Source: Clostridia bacterium (GTDB lineage: Bacteria > Bacillota > Clostridia > Christensenellales > Aristaeellaceae). From it: DNA of 46,235 nt. The stretch lies in NCBI GenBank assembly GCA_017516765.1, contig JAFXBE010000106.1, positions 1-46,235 of the forward strand. The letters are read 5' to 3'. The notes under the pieces are model-generated. The model was not told where the DNA came from and searched no databases. It saw nothing but the letters and a program-made list of their open reading frames with translations. Every line of letters starts with the position of its first letter. The first letter of the stretch is position 1. The position numbers and the translations under genes were made by a program. Shown piece by piece: positions 8,396 to 17,115 of this stretch.

Positions 8396-8497
8396 TATTA
8401 TATCACATTTGCACGTACTTGTGCACATGTACACGGTGACGTTTCTTCAAGAAAATACCCAAACCTCATAAAATATAGATTGCACTATTAGGTTTGA
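8396..8497. promoter_or_regulatory. divergent promoter region with inverted repeats
   Basis: On the minus strand a TATAAT box lies near 8396-8402 for the 87-residue gene. On the plus strand TAAAAT (8469-8474) is a plausible -10 for the XRE gene. Inverted repeats are CAAACCT/AGGTTTG (8460-8466, 8490-8496), TTTCTT-C-AAGAAA (8442-8454) and an imperfect palindrome GTGCACATGTACAC just upstream. They are candidate sites for the XRE protein. Confidence 0.45.
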
Positions 8498-8506
8498 GGT
8501 GATGAT

Positions 8507-8857
8507 ATGCCTGTCAACAATAAAGCGATTGGCCGCAACATCCGCAATGCGCGAAAAGCTCAGGGGATGACACAGGAAAAGCTGGCAGAGTGCATGGGCG
8601 TATCTTCTGCCTACATAGGCAAACTGGAACGTGGTGAAAGAACCGCCAACCTGGACAATCTGTCCGAGCTGGCGAATATCCTGACCGTCCCGATTGAATC
8701 TCTTGTTCAGGGCAGCGTTCCAATCAAAAATGATGGGCAACTCCCCAATGATTTTCTGGACGCAGTTCAGGAGATCACAAAGGGCTGCTCAAAACATACT
8801 TTGCAGACCATGTTGGATGTTCTGATCGCCATGGCCCGCCATGATAAAGAAAACTAA
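8507..8857 (+). CDS. XRE-family transcriptional regulator
   Basis: Protein of 116 residues. Residues about 6-63 are a classical Cro/C1 HTH domain (NIRNARKAQGMTQEKLAECMG, then VSSAYIGKLERGERTANLDNL). The C-terminal 50 residues are a short dimerisation-type helix region. GAGGTGAT precedes ATG 8507. It is divergent from the small gene at 8087-8350 and sits behind inverted repeats, suggesting autoregulation. Regulators of this type usually control excision or transfer functions in integrative elements, which fits the nearby xis/int genes. Confidence 0.88.
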   Translation: MPVNNKAIGRNIRNARKAQGMTQEKLAECMGVSSAYIGKLERGERTANLDNLSELANILTVPIESLVQGSVPIKNDGQLPNDFLDAVQEITKGCSKHTLQTMLDVLIAMARHDKEN

Positions 8858-8882
8858 GCTGCTCCTTGCGAGCGGCTTTTTT
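8858..8882 (+). terminator. rho-independent terminator of the XRE gene
   Basis: Stem GCTGCTC (8858-8864) with GAGCGGC (8870-8876), one G-T pair, loop CTTGC, followed by six T. Confidence 0.85.
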
Positions 8883-8971
8883 CGCGTTAGGGTACGCAAA
8901 ACTTGACGTATGTTCAGACCCGGCAATTCGATATAGAATATATATGACCCCAAGAGAACGGAGGCTGCACC

Positions 8972-9502
8972 ATGGACAACGAGAAAGAATTAGTCCGCTT
9001 CATTCTTCAGTATTTGCTGGATAATCACTTTGAAAGCAAGTCTGATATGGCAAGACAGCTGGATATTCGTCATCGTACCATGCAGCGTGTATTTGAACAG
9101 CTGCACAACGACAAAGCGAAGGGAAGCACGATTGTACTTGATCGCGCTCTGTTGTTCTGCGCAAAGCGAAAGATTTCGGTAGATCAGTTGTTCCGGGAGT
9201 ATCAGGACTTCCATCAGGGAGCCATGCTGGAACCAGCGCCGCATGAGGAAGACGTCGAAACAATGCCGTCTGCCCATGATCTCTGCCTGCCGGATATCGA
9301 AAGCCTTTCCGAAGAAGTCAGAGAGTATTACGAGTATTATGCTCCGTATCTCCGTGTTCTTTCCATGTTCATTTGTACACGGTGTCCTCATTGCTGCAAT
9401 CCCTGGGGCAGCCTTGACTGGATGCATGGAGATTGCACCATGGCCAAGGTATCTCAAAATCTGCTTGATACGGTAAGCGAAAGTAAAACAGAAACCGAGT
9501 GA
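8972..9502 (+). CDS. two-part protein: helical N-terminus plus Cys cluster (paralogue of 6525-6737)
   Basis: Protein of 176 residues. The first 75 are paralogous to the small protein at 6525-6737. A linker follows, then about 130-160 with a cysteine cluster reading C-TR-C-PH-CC-(13 residues)-C, which could bind a metal. An HTH-like helix SKSDMARQL is followed by DIRHRTMQRVFEQL, so the N-terminus may bind DNA. It starts behind GAACGGAGG. It lies between the XRE gene and the non-coding tract before xis, a position often held by regulators of element excision. No family recognised. Confidence 0.65.
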   Translation: MDNEKELVRFILQYLLDNHFESKSDMARQLDIRHRTMQRVFEQLHNDKAKGSTIVLDRALLFCAKRKISVDQLFREYQDFHQGAMLEPAPHEEDVETMPSAHDLCLPDIESLSEEVREYYEYYAPYLRVLSMFICTRCPHCCNPWGSLDWMHGDCTMAKVSQNLLDTVSESKTETE

Positions 9503-9907
9503 CAATTCACCCCTTGCCTGTCGCTTTTGCACAGCACTATGCTGAACCGCTATCATATACGAAACTTGAAAACTGAATACCAGCGAACAGGTACAGACCC
9601 CATGTTGAGGGAGCGGCAAATGGAGCGGCGCGATGACGGTATTGCCAGAGCGATCAACGCAATCCATTGACCTTGCTGTGGCAGGCAGGGCGCGACGATC
9701 CGGCATGGGATAATGATACTTCCTCACGGCCCCGCGCTGACTGACGGGGAGTTCCTGCGGTATTCGCTTGTCCGGGGGACGGCGGTACATGTGGGACTAT
9801 GATATGACTGAAGCCGGTTATAGCCTGTGCGCTGTCAGTTCAAAAACGGTACAGCACACGGGGAGTCGCTGCCGCTTGCGAAACGAACCGTTTGCTATTC
9901 CGTATCC
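9503..9907. other. non-coding tract upstream of xis
   Basis: No convincing gene in about 400 bases. It holds a 22-codon reading frame (ATG 9602 to TGA 9670) without a good ribosome site, and a hairpin CCCCG/CGGGG near 9733-9752. Long tracts like this before excisionase genes in integrative elements can hold transfer-control RNA or decayed genes; neither is proven here. Confidence 0.4.
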
Positions 9908-9976
9908 TTGAGTATTCCGCGTGCTATGTGTACAATCGTATTTGCATAGCACAGCAACCATATGGATCAATCCATA
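9908..9976 (+). promoter_or_regulatory. xis promoter with flanking inverted repeats
   Basis: TTGAGT (9908-9913), 17-base spacer, TACAAT (9931-9936). An inverted repeat GTGCTATG (9921-9928) / CATAGCAC (9945-9952) surrounds the -10 and start point, so it is a good operator candidate. A second palindrome TATGGA-TCAA-TCCATA (9961-9976) lies in the leader. Confidence 0.7.
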
Positions 9977-9991
9977 AGAAAGGAGGCAACC

Positions 9992-10198
9992 GTGAAATCC
10001 CTAACTGCTACCTCTCAGGCAGACCCTTCTGTAGCGAAGACGTACCGGGTCGAAGACATCGCCAAGATTCTTGATATTGGCCGTTCTTCTGCCTATAACC
10101 TTGTGCGGGAAGGGCATTTCAAAACCGTGCGAATCGGAACGGCGATCCGCATCTCGCGGAAGTCCTTTGACGAGTGGTTGGAAAGTCAAGCAATCTAA
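9992..10198 (+). CDS. xis: excisionase-type HTH DNA-binding protein
   Basis: Protein of 68 residues from GTG 9992, which follows AAGGAGG at 9980-9986; the in-frame ATG 9962 has no ribosome site and would overlap a leader palindrome. The domain reads YRVEDIAKILDIGRSSAYNLVREG, then FKTVRIGTAIRISRKSFDEWL, the winged-helix excisionase family fold (DNA-binding domain of TIGR01764 type). It lies 22 bases upstream of the integrase gene, as in Tn916-like and other integrative elements, where such proteins direct the recombinase towards excision. Confidence 0.88.
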   Translation: MKSLTATSQADPSVAKTYRVEDIAKILDIGRSSAYNLVREGHFKTVRIGTAIRISRKSFDEWLESQAI

Positions 10199-10220
10199 CC
10201 ACGCAGGAGGATGAATAAGT

Positions 10221-11594
10221 ATGGCATCTATCGTAAAAAGAGGAACTGGCTACAGCGTCGTATACAGGTACGAGGATGAACTGGGCCAGTCCAAACAGAA
10301 ATGGAAAAAGTGTTTCACCTACAAAGAAGCTCAAAAGGTGAAAGCCGATATTGAACACGGTTTGACCGCTGGAACCTTCGTGGCTCCTGCCAGTCAGACG
10401 GTTCAGGAATTCCTTGAAGATTTCGTCAGTCTGTACGGTGAACAGAAATGGGGCGTGTCCATGTACACGTCCAGCTGCGGACTGATCAACAACTACATCA
10501 ATCCTATCATCGGCCATCTGAACGTGCAGGACATTACCTCCCGTACTGTCGATAAGTACATTCAGACGCTTCGCAAGACGCCAGCCGTCAGCACCAGAAC
10601 CCATCGGGCAACAACCAAGTTCCTGACGGATACCAATGTGGAGAAGATCATCAAGCTCCTGCGCTGCGCTTTCAAGCAGGCAGTCCGCTGGGAACTGATC
10701 GCCAAGAATCCGTTTGAGAATGCCGTGTTGCCCCGTACACGCTACAAAAAGCGTGACATCTGGGATGCAGACACCATTCGTAAAGCGCTGGACGCCTGCG
10801 ACAACACCCGGCTTTATCTGGCGATGAACCTCGCATTTGCCTGTTCGCTGCGTATGGGCGAGATCCTGGGCCTTACCTGGGACAATGTTCACATCTCGGA
10901 TGCAGACATTGCCGCAGATGATGCCTGGATCTATGTCGATAAGGAAGTTGCCCGTGCAACACAGAAGGCAATCGACGCCATTGGCGAAAAGGACATCTAC
11001 CACATCTTTGAGCCGGTGATGAAAAACACTGCCACCCGCATCGTTCTGAAGCGTCCCAAGACAGAAAGCAGTATCCGAAAGATCTGGCTTCCCAAGACGC
11101 TGGCCTATATCCTTCGGAAGTGGCAGCAGTCGCAGGCTGAAATCATTGAGTTCCTGGGGGATGAGTACCAGAATTTCAATCTGGTGATCGCCCAGGACAA
11201 CGGACGCCCTGTTGATCAGCGGATGATCGAGAAGGATTTCAACCAGCTCAAAACGACGGCAGGACTGCCCAATGTGGTTTTCCACTCGCTGCGTCATTCC
11301 AGCACGACCTACAAGCTCAAGCTGAATCACGGCGACCTGAAGGCCACTCAGGGCGACACCGGTCACGCCGAAGTCGATATGATTACGAGAATTTATGCAC
11401 ACATCCTGGATGAGGACAGAAAGATCAATGCACAAAAGTTTGAATCTTCTTTCTACTCCAACCCGGATTTGCGTAATGTGAGAGCGCCGGCAGACCCGCA
11501 ACCTACCATTGATGTGGCTCTGCTGATCCAGCAGCTGCAAAATTCTCCCGCACTTGCAAACACGCTCGCGGCCCTGTTACCCAGGACCCGCTAA
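10221..11594 (+). CDS. int: tyrosine recombinase / phage-type integrase
   Basis: Integrase of 457 residues, close to the length of Tn916-family enzymes with an N-terminal arm-binding domain. AGGAGG precedes ATG 10221. The arm-binding part (about 1-60) contains YRYEDELGQSKQKWKKCFTYKEA; the SAM-like core-binding domain covers about 65-180; the catalytic domain shows R211 (CSLRMGEILGL), H355/R358 (HSLRHSST), H382 (TGHAEV) and nucleophile Y392 (RIYAH). All catalytic residues are present, so it should be active. It ends at 11594 next to repeated GTTAGCAAA sites and the tRNA-Arg 3' end, the expected attachment site. Confidence 0.95.
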   Translation: MASIVKRGTGYSVVYRYEDELGQSKQKWKKCFTYKEAQKVKADIEHGLTAGTFVAPASQTVQEFLEDFVSLYGEQKWGVSMYTSSCGLINNYINPIIGHLNVQDITSRTVDKYIQTLRKTPAVSTRTHRATTKFLTDTNVEKIIKLLRCAFKQAVRWELIAKNPFENAVLPRTRYKKRDIWDADTIRKALDACDNTRLYLAMNLAFACSLRMGEILGLTWDNVHISDADIAADDAWIYVDKEVARATQKAIDAIGEKDIYHIFEPVMKNTATRIVLKRPKTESSIRKIWLPKTLAYILRKWQQSQAEIIEFLGDEYQNFNLVIAQDNGRPVDQRMIEKDFNQLKTTAGLPNVVFHSLRHSSTTYKLKLNHGDLKATQGDTGHAEVDMITRIYAHILDEDRKINAQKFESSFYSNPDLRNVRAPADPQPTIDVALLIQQLQNSPALANTLAALLPRTR

Positions 11595-11662
11595 CAGCCC
11601 TGTTAGCAAATTGTTAGCAAAGCCCAAAAAGGCTTGGAAACGGTTCGTGTCCAGTTAGCAAA
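11590..11662. repeat. GTTAGCAAA repeats, candidate integrase arm sites
   Basis: GTTAGCAAA occurs three times, at 11602-11610, 11613-11621 and 11654-11662. A perfect inverted repeat GCTAACAG-CC-CTGTTAGC spans 11590-11607 over the int stop codon. Position between int and the tRNA fits arm-type sites bound by the integrase N-terminal domain. Confidence 0.55.
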
Positions 11663-11718
11663 TTCCCGGCTTTCAGGATGCTGGCGTCCGAGGAAACTCC
11701 GACCTCCATGACGGCATG

Positions 11719-11754
11719 AAAAAATGCCGCAAACCTTTGAGTTTACGGCATTTT
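11719..11754 (-). terminator. terminator of tRNA-Arg (probably bidirectional)
   Basis: AAAATGCCG pairs with CGGCATTTT and the stem extends through AAAC/GTTT. On the minus strand a run of six T follows. It also could end int transcription from the other side. Confidence 0.8.
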
Positions 11755-11830
11755 GGCACGCCCGGCGGGGGTCGAACCCACGGCCTGTCGCTTAGGAGGC
11801 GACCGCTCTATCCTACTGAGCTACGGGCGC
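11754..11830 (-). tRNA. tRNA-Arg (anticodon CCT), probable attachment site
   Basis: Full cloverleaf on the minus strand: acceptor GCGCCCG/CGGGCGT, D-arm GCTC...GAGC, anticodon stem GTCGC/GCGAC around CTCCTAA, T-arm GTGGG-TTCGACC-CCCGC. CCA is encoded at 11754-11756. Its 3' end faces the integrase gene, the usual geometry of integration into a tRNA 3' end. The promoter is further upstream, beyond a degenerate copy. Confidence 0.93.
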
Positions 11831-11837
11831 AAATACG

Positions 11838-11913
11838 TTATAACCCTCGTCAGGGGCGGCCGAACACCTTCCGCTTAGGAGGCGGTCGCTCTATCCTGCT
11901 GAGCTACGGGCGC
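11838..11913 (-). pseudogene. degenerate second tRNA-Arg (CCT) copy
   Basis: The 5' half is near identical to the intact tRNA (GCGCCCGTAGCTCAG and the CTCCTAAGCG anticodon region). The T-arm is distorted (GGTGTTCGGCCGCCCC) and there is no acceptor 3' strand matching GCGCCCG. It lies directly downstream of the promoter at 11948-11976, so it may be transcribed together with the intact copy. It could be a scar of an earlier integration or a decayed tandem duplicate. Confidence 0.65.
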
Positions 11914-11916
11914 ATG

Positions 11917-11976
11917 CTGCTGCGCCGCTTTACAGCGCAGCAGGAGTATTATAACAAGCTTTCACCATCTTGGCAA
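11917..11976 (-). promoter_or_regulatory. tRNA-Arg promoter and leader hairpin
   Basis: On the minus strand TTGCCA (11976-11971), 17-base spacer, TATAAT (11953-11948). A 9-pair hairpin CTGCTGCGC/GCGCAGCAG (11917-11943) lies between the promoter and the first tRNA copy. Confidence 0.75.
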
Positions 11977-12004
11977 TGCCGAAGAAGCAACTTTTCTGCC
12001 GCTT

Positions 12005-13093
12005 TTACCAGCCCCGGTTGGCCAGCACATAGTTGGAATAATTGTCATCCCCCGTTACTTCCTTGATCACCTTGATGCAATCGGGAATATTCAGCTCGTC
12101 CTCGTCGCACAGGTCTACCTCCGCCAGCGCCTGATCCTTCCAGAAGGGGTACAGGTCGATCACGAACGAACCGATGCCGTAGGTAAGGCAGTAGCGGGTC
12201 TTGCGGATGGGGCGGCGGGTGGTATCCGCCTCCATGAGCATCTCCAGATACTCCTCCTGGGAAAGGCGGCGTTCAATCTCCACCCGCTCGGTGTCGCTGA
12301 CACGGCGTTTGATGGTCTGGTAATAGATATAGCTGCCGCCCATGCCCCGTTGGCGAACGCGGATTTCGTCGCCGTTCGTGGAGCGCAGATAGGTCTGGAT
12401 GATCTCGATCCGGCGGCAGTTGGGCAGCTTTTCCAAGGCATCCACATCCGGGTACTCGATCAGGAAGCGGCGTTCCTCCCGGCAGGGCATGGGTGCACCC
12501 AGAAAGGTGGAGATCTCGCTGATCAGCCGGCGCATCTTCTGACTGAAATCGGTGGTGTTGTCGATGATGCGCAGATGGGGATGCCCTGTCCAGGATGCCA
12601 GCAGCTTGTCGTCGATGGCTACGGCTTCCTCCACGGTCTCGTACCGCGCCTGATTGTTGGCGGTGGTGTAGAACTGCTCCGCACCCTTGGCGGCAGTGAC
12701 CAGATGGAAGACCGCATCGTAATCGTCGCGCAGGCGTACCTCATCCAGCCCGAGAAAAGACAGCACCTGGGCAAACTCCTCGTCGTTCATGTAGGCTTTG
12801 TTGTCCATGGCGCCCCGGTCGCATACGATCAGGATCTTTTCCCCCGGCATGGTGGAGGCGGCACGGTGGAAGAGCCGCTCTTTGGTCAGCTGCAGCTCCA
12901 TCTGGCATTTCTGGTAATCCACATTGGTGCCGCAGGTCCAGGGGCATACGCCGCCGGAGATGAATTCGGTGGCGGTCTCTGGCACGAAAAGCACGGTATA
13001 TCCCTTCTGGGTAAAGGCGTTCTGGATCCAGCTCATGGCGGTGGATTTACCCGCGCAGGGACCGCCGGTTACAACGATCTTGGTGATCTGCAT
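12005..13093 (-). CDS. AAA-type ATPase fused to a CYTH domain (TTD14-like)
   Basis: Protein of 362 residues from ATG 13093; a longer reading to 13180 would run over its promoter. The N-terminal P-loop domain (AAA_28 type) has Walker A GGPCAGKST (10-18) and a VCDRGAMD strand. The C-terminal part from about 185 (REERRFLIEYPD, later IRVRQRG, KTRYCL, EVDLCDED) matches the CYTH triphosphate-tunnel fold; the first Glu of the ExExK signature is Arg and the Lys is Arg. The same AAA-CYTH order is found in animal TTD14, which binds GTP and phosphoinositides. The bacterial substrate is not known. Confidence 0.8.
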   Translation of the reverse strand: MQITKIVVTGGPCAGKSTAMSWIQNAFTQKGYTVLFVPETATEFISGGVCPWTCGTNVDYQKCQMELQLTKERLFHRAASTMPGEKILIVCDRGAMDNKAYMNDEEFAQVLSFLGLDEVRLRDDYDAVFHLVTAAKGAEQFYTTANNQARYETVEEAVAIDDKLLASWTGHPHLRIIDNTTDFSQKMRRLISEISTFLGAPMPCREERRFLIEYPDVDALEKLPNCRRIEIIQTYLRSTNGDEIRVRQRGMGGSYIYYQTIKRRVSDTERVEIERRLSQEEYLEMLMEADTTRRPIRKTRYCLTYGIGSFVIDLYPFWKDQALAEVDLCDEDELNIPDCIKVIKEVTGDDNYSNYVLANRGW

Positions 13094-13151
13094 ATGTATC
13101 TTCCGCTCCTTGCATGCAGCCAAAGGCCGCAAATGGATTGCTTCCAGCCAA

Positions 13152-13180
13152 AGTATACCAGAGTTTGCCGCCCGGCGCAA
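13152..13180 (-). promoter_or_regulatory. promoter of the AAA-CYTH gene
   Basis: On the minus strand TTGCGC (13180-13175), 17-base spacer, TATACT (13157-13152). The transcript would start about 50 bases before ATG 13093. Confidence 0.7.
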
Positions 13181-13433
13181 TCGTTCCGGGTACGGTTACA
13201 GCCCTTGCTGACAAACCACCCGGAAACGGGCTGCAGGGCATGGAAAAAGCCTCCCGGATCGTGAGAGGGATAGACGGTGCGGCAAGTGCAGCGAAGCCCA
13301 ACAACCGCCCTTCCCGAGGCAAAAAAGCGTATCCGGCAAGCCCGGAAGCGTGTATACGGGCAACACAGCGCCGGCAGGCAGAGCGGGTATATTGCAGAGA
13401 GCAGAATTGCGCGGCTGCACGGCATTCTCCCGA
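13181..13433. other. gap between divergent genes, nothing recognised
   Basis: GC-rich sequence between the two divergent promoters. I see no gene, RNA or strong repeat in it; short reading frames here lack ribosome sites. Confidence 0.4.
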
Positions 13434-13462
13434 TTGCATTGCACACGAAAAAGGATTATCAT
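13434..13462 (+). promoter_or_regulatory. promoter of the TolB-like gene
   Basis: TTGCAT (13434-13439), 17-base spacer, TATCAT (13457-13462), about 35 bases before the start codon at 13500. Confidence 0.65.
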
Positions 13463-13499
13463 AGTAACAACGAAAAAACAAACAGGGAGGGGTTCCCCC

Positions 13500-14408
13500 A
13501 TGGCAGAACCTTTGTACAAACAGAACATCTGGAACCGGGACGAGGATCAGTCCATCCTGGAGATCTACGACGTGGAGACCGGCAGCCGCACCGTGGTGGC
13601 GGAGATCGACACCTGCATCGAAGCCCCCAACTGGACGCCCGACGGCAAGGCCCTGATCTACAACAGCAACGGCTGCATGTTCCGCATCGATCTGGAAACC
13701 AAAGAGATCCGGCAGATCGATACCGGCTACGCCATCGACTGCAACAACGACCACGTGCTGTCCTTCGATGGCAAGCAGCTGGCGGTGAGCCACGCCACCA
13801 AGGAAGACGGCAAGAGCCGTATCTACACCCTGCCCGTGGAGGGCGGCACCCCCAGGCTGATCACTCCGCTGGCCCCCAGCTATCTGCACGGCTGGAGCCC
13901 GGACGGCAAGACCCTGTGCTACTGTGCCGAGCGCAACGGCGAATATGACATCTACACCATTCCCGCCGAGGGCGGTGTGGAGACCCGCCTGACCGATGCC
14001 CCGGGGCTGGACGACGGCGCAGAGTACGATTCTCAGGGCGAATACATCTGGTTCAACTCCGTGCGCTCCGGGCTGATGCAGGCATGGCGCATGAAGGCCG
14101 ACGGCAGTGAGCAGACCCAGATGACCTTTGACGAAAACTGGAACACCTGGTTCCCCCACATCTCCCCCGACCGGAAGCTGGTGACCATGGTCTGCTACAA
14201 AAAGGGCGATGTGCAGCCCGGCGAACATGTGCCCCACAAATTCGTGGAGCTGCGCATGATGAACGCCGACGGCAGCAATGTGCAGACGCTGGTGAAGCTC
14301 TTTGGCGGGCAGGGCACCATCAATGTAAACAGCTGGTCGCCCGACAGCAAAAAGTTCGCGTTCGTCACCTACCGCATCCGCGGCTTTGGCGTGCCGGAGG
14401 AGGAATAA
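13500..14408 (+). CDS. TolB-like beta-propeller protein
   Basis: Protein of 302 residues made of PD40/WD40-like blades, each with a W(S/T)PDGK-type turn: NWTPDGKALIY, GWSPDGKTLCY, HISPDRKLVTM, SWSPDSKKFAF. ATG 13500 follows GGGAGGGG; an upstream extension would cross the promoter. No signal peptide, so it is cytoplasmic, unlike the periplasmic TolB of Gram-negatives. Such propellers can be binding scaffolds or sugar-active enzymes (oligogalacturonate-lyase-like); no catalytic set is evident. The VOC gene begins 5 bases after its stop, so the two are co-transcribed. Confidence 0.75.
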   Translation: MAEPLYKQNIWNRDEDQSILEIYDVETGSRTVVAEIDTCIEAPNWTPDGKALIYNSNGCMFRIDLETKEIRQIDTGYAIDCNNDHVLSFDGKQLAVSHATKEDGKSRIYTLPVEGGTPRLITPLAPSYLHGWSPDGKTLCYCAERNGEYDIYTIPAEGGVETRLTDAPGLDDGAEYDSQGEYIWFNSVRSGLMQAWRMKADGSEQTQMTFDENWNTWFPHISPDRKLVTMVCYKKGDVQPGEHVPHKFVELRMMNADGSNVQTLVKLFGGQGTINVNSWSPDSKKFAFVTYRIRGFGVPEEE

Positions 14409-14412
14409 ACCT

Positions 14413-14868
14413 ATGGAACATCCCGTCAATAAACAGGGTTTCTGCCAGATCTGCATCGTGGTAAAGGATATCGAGCTGGCAGCCCGGAAGTGGGCAGAGC
14501 TGCTGGGCATCGAGGTGCCCACGATCCGCATCAACCATCTGGAGGGCAACGAGCATTACACCTACCGCGGGCAGCCCGTATCCTGCGACCTGAAGGTGTG
14601 CGACATTCCCATGAACGGGTTTGTGATCGAGCTGCACCAGCCCATCGGCGGTCCTTCCTCCTTTCAGGAGTTTATGGAGAAGCACGGCAACGGCGTACAC
14701 CACATCGGATTTGAGGTGGGCGATGCCCGGGATGATGTGATCGCCGATCTGGACAAGGCAGGCTACGATGCGAACCGCACGCTGGGCATCTACCCCGGCA
14801 GCAGCTGGACCATCGTGGACAGCGAGGACACGCTGGGCGTGAATCTGAACATCAAGCCGGTGCGGTAA
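14413..14868 (+). CDS. VOC (glyoxalase/methylmalonyl-CoA epimerase-like) protein
   Basis: Protein of 151 residues with two beta-alpha-beta-beta-beta modules; the closest pattern is methylmalonyl-CoA epimerase (CIVVKDIELAARKW, then GVHHIGFEV). Of the usual four metal ligands only the His in the second module is clear (H96/H97). The first position is Q12 instead of His and the last is Asn (N144/N146) instead of Glu. It may therefore bind metal weakly or act as a binding protein. GGAGGAGG lies inside the end of the upstream TolB-like gene, indicating coupling. Confidence 0.75.
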   Translation: MEHPVNKQGFCQICIVVKDIELAARKWAELLGIEVPTIRINHLEGNEHYTYRGQPVSCDLKVCDIPMNGFVIELHQPIGGPSSFQEFMEKHGNGVHHIGFEVGDARDDVIADLDKAGYDANRTLGIYPGSSWTIVDSEDTLGVNLNIKPVR

Positions 14869-14888
14869 GCACACACCGGCAGTCCTTT

Positions 14889-14925
14889 TCTCCCCGTACC
14901 CGGCAGCGGTGCGGGGAGACTTTTT
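14889..14925 (+). terminator. rho-independent terminator after the VOC gene
   Basis: Stem TCTCCCCG (14889-14896) with CGGGGAGA (14912-14919), extended inward by TACC/GGTG, followed by CTTTTTGT. Confidence 0.85.
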
Positions 14926-14964
14926 GTCTTCTGCGGGGGACAACTATATTAATGAAGGAAACCC

Positions 14965-14993
14965 TTTTCTTTTTCGCGAAAAAATGGTATAAT
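14965..14993 (+). promoter_or_regulatory. gyrB promoter with embedded palindrome
   Basis: A perfect -10 TATAAT is at 14988-14993. The -35 (TTTTCT, 14965-14970) is poor. The spacer contains a perfect 14-base palindrome TTTTTCGCGAAAAA (14970-14983), possibly a regulator site or a bent, supercoiling-sensitive spacer. Confidence 0.65.
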
Positions 14994-15085
14994 AGTATGT
15001 GTGGAAACATGGCTTAAATACTCACTTTTTCGTCCTTTTCCGCCATCAAAAATCCCGTGGAAAACACGGTGCCAAGGGAGTGTAA

Positions 15086-17098
<2,013 letters not shown>

Positions 17099-17115
17099 TC
17101 CAGAGGGGATGCGAT

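Noticed and set aside
8990..9790. A 266-codon reading frame on the minus strand
   Set aside because: It overlaps the plus-strand gene at 8972-9502 completely, has no ribosome site and no family resemblance; an antisense shadow.
9962..10198. xis starting at ATG 9962
   Set aside because: The ATG lies in a palindrome and lacks a ribosome site, while AAGGAGG is well placed for GTG 9992.
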